Assembly: GCF_009707465.1 (NCBI RefSeq)
Contig: NZ_CP046120.1
Coordinates: 310,001-374,000, forward strand
From: Novosphingobium sp. Gsoil 351
GTDB lineage: Bacteria > Pseudomonadota > Alphaproteobacteria > Sphingomonadales > Sphingomonadaceae
Reading direction: 5' to 3'
DNA length: 64,000 nt
The notes beneath the pieces are model-generated. The model was not told where the DNA came from and ran no database searches. It saw nothing but the letters and a program-made list of their open reading frames with translations. Each line of letters starts with the position of its first letter. The first letter of the stretch is position 1. Of this stretch, positions 63,439-64,000 are shown piece by piece. Position numbers and translations under genes: made by a program.

Positions 63439-64000
63439 AACCCGATACGCGCGGCCTGCCCCCCGTCCACTGGCAGGACGACACCCGTGATGAACCGCGC
63501 TTCGTCGGAGGCGAGGAAGAGCGATGCGTATGCGGTATCCCAAGCGGTGCCCATGCGATTGGCAAGGGGTACGGCGGCATTGCGCTCGGCACGTAGTTGG
63601 TCGCGATCCTTTCCGGTCCCGATGTGGTGGGATTCAATTGCCATCGGGGTGTCCAGCAGCCCGGGCATGATTGTGTTGGCGCGGATCCCGTACTTGCCAT
63701 TGCCCCAGGCAATTGCATGTGTGAGCGCGTTCACGCCTGCTTTGGAAACCTTATAGGCGATCGCCGCGACCGCCATCACGGCCGCTCCCGAGGAAATGTT
63801 GACGATCGCCCCGGCGCGCGCCTTGCGCATGTGCGGGATGACGTACTTGCAGGTCATCCACATCCCCTTAAGATTGACCGCCATGATCGTGTCCCAGTTG
63901 TCGGCTTCGAGCGACGACACTCCCCCATCGCCGAGCCCGATCCCGACGTTGTTCTGAAGGATGTCGATCCGCCCGTAGTGCTCGATGCAGGTGGCCGCGA
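63435..64000 (-). CDS. Short-chain dehydrogenase/reductase (5' end beyond window)
   Basis: The visible 188 codons are the C-terminal three quarters of an SDR. NNVGIG (NNAG-type motif), then LEADNWDTIMAVNLKGMW, catalytic Ser in NISSGAAV, the YxxxK pair AYKVSKAGVNALTH, and IRANTIMPGLLDTPM. The C-terminal FITGVVLPVDGG is typical. The N-terminal GxxxGxG is outside the window on the right. It probably oxidises a secondary alcohol to the ketone used by the monooxygenase. The open frame continues to the window edge without a start. Confidence 0.85.
   Translation of the reverse strand, partial: AATCIEHYGRIDILQNNVGIGLGDGGVSSLEADNWDTIMAVNLKGMWMTCKYVIPHMRKARAGAIVNISSGAAVMAVAAIAYKVSKAGVNALTHAIAWGNGKYGIRANTIMPGLLDTPMAIESHHIGTGKDRDQLRAERNAAVPLANRMGTAWDTAYASLFLASDEARFITGVVLPVDGGQAARIGF

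Overview
The window reads as chromosome of a GC-rich alphaproteobacterium of the sphingomonad group (Sphingomonas/Novosphingobium type). This is inferred from the gene set and order (tkt-gap-pgk-fba, zapA-6S RNA-fau, sdhE-mfd with recG opposite), TonB-dependent receptor plus catabolic modules, and a palindromic intergenic repeat built on GTCGAGCGAAGTCGAGAC that I associate with this group. No taxonomic marker gene is present, so the genus is open.

Region 1 (1-25.6 kb) is core chromosome: two lipoproteins, a minus-strand lower-glycolysis/pentose-phosphate operon (tkt, gap, pgk, thioesterase, fba), zapA-6S RNA-fau-DUF2842, tRNA-Asp, two DUF1801-type proteins, a branched-chain 2-oxoacid dehydrogenase operon (E1 alpha, E1 beta, E2), thyA, tRNA-Pro, two hemerythrin-like proteins, recG, sdhE, mfd, an EAL protein with a degenerate GGDEF domain, nadK and tRNA-Asn.

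Region 2 (25.7-49.7 kb) is accessory. It opens with the 3' half of a tRNA-Lys-like gene, an att-type footprint. It then carries a dense copper/silver resistance block: periplasmic oxidase CopA and CopB, a DUF305 protein, a CnrYXH-type anti-sigma/sensor/ECF sigma cassette, CopC-CopD, a MerR-box promoter driving a P1B ATPase-DUF2933-CueR-small exported protein operon, a second small exported protein, and a CusCBA efflux pump with a CusF-like lipoprotein. Together these would detoxify periplasmic Cu(I), export cytoplasmic copper and pump it out of the cell. Next comes a Gabija antiphage system (GajA OLD nuclease and GajB UvrD-like helicase), an AlpA-like regulator, a broken XRE-type regulator, a decayed second OLD nuclease and a truncated amino-acid permease. 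The last two share a recombination scar.

Region 3 (49.7-64 kb) looks like a catabolic cluster: HSL-family esterase, Baeyer-Villiger-type flavin monooxygenase, Fe-dependent alcohol dehydrogenase, LysR regulator, TonB receptor, aldehyde dehydrogenase, PQQ/cytochrome c alcohol dehydrogenase, two NTF2-like proteins and a short-chain dehydrogenase running off the edge. The set fits oxidation of an alcohol to a ketone, oxygen insertion to an ester or lactone, hydrolysis, and oxidation to an acid. The substrate cannot be read from sequence.

Several otherwise well-preserved genes are broken by single-base frameshifts (tkt, E2, gajA, gajB, the XRE regulator, the PQQ dehydrogenase). Three of these lie in G-runs of 5-6. 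Consensus errors in the assembly are a serious alternative to true gene decay, and I flag each one separately.
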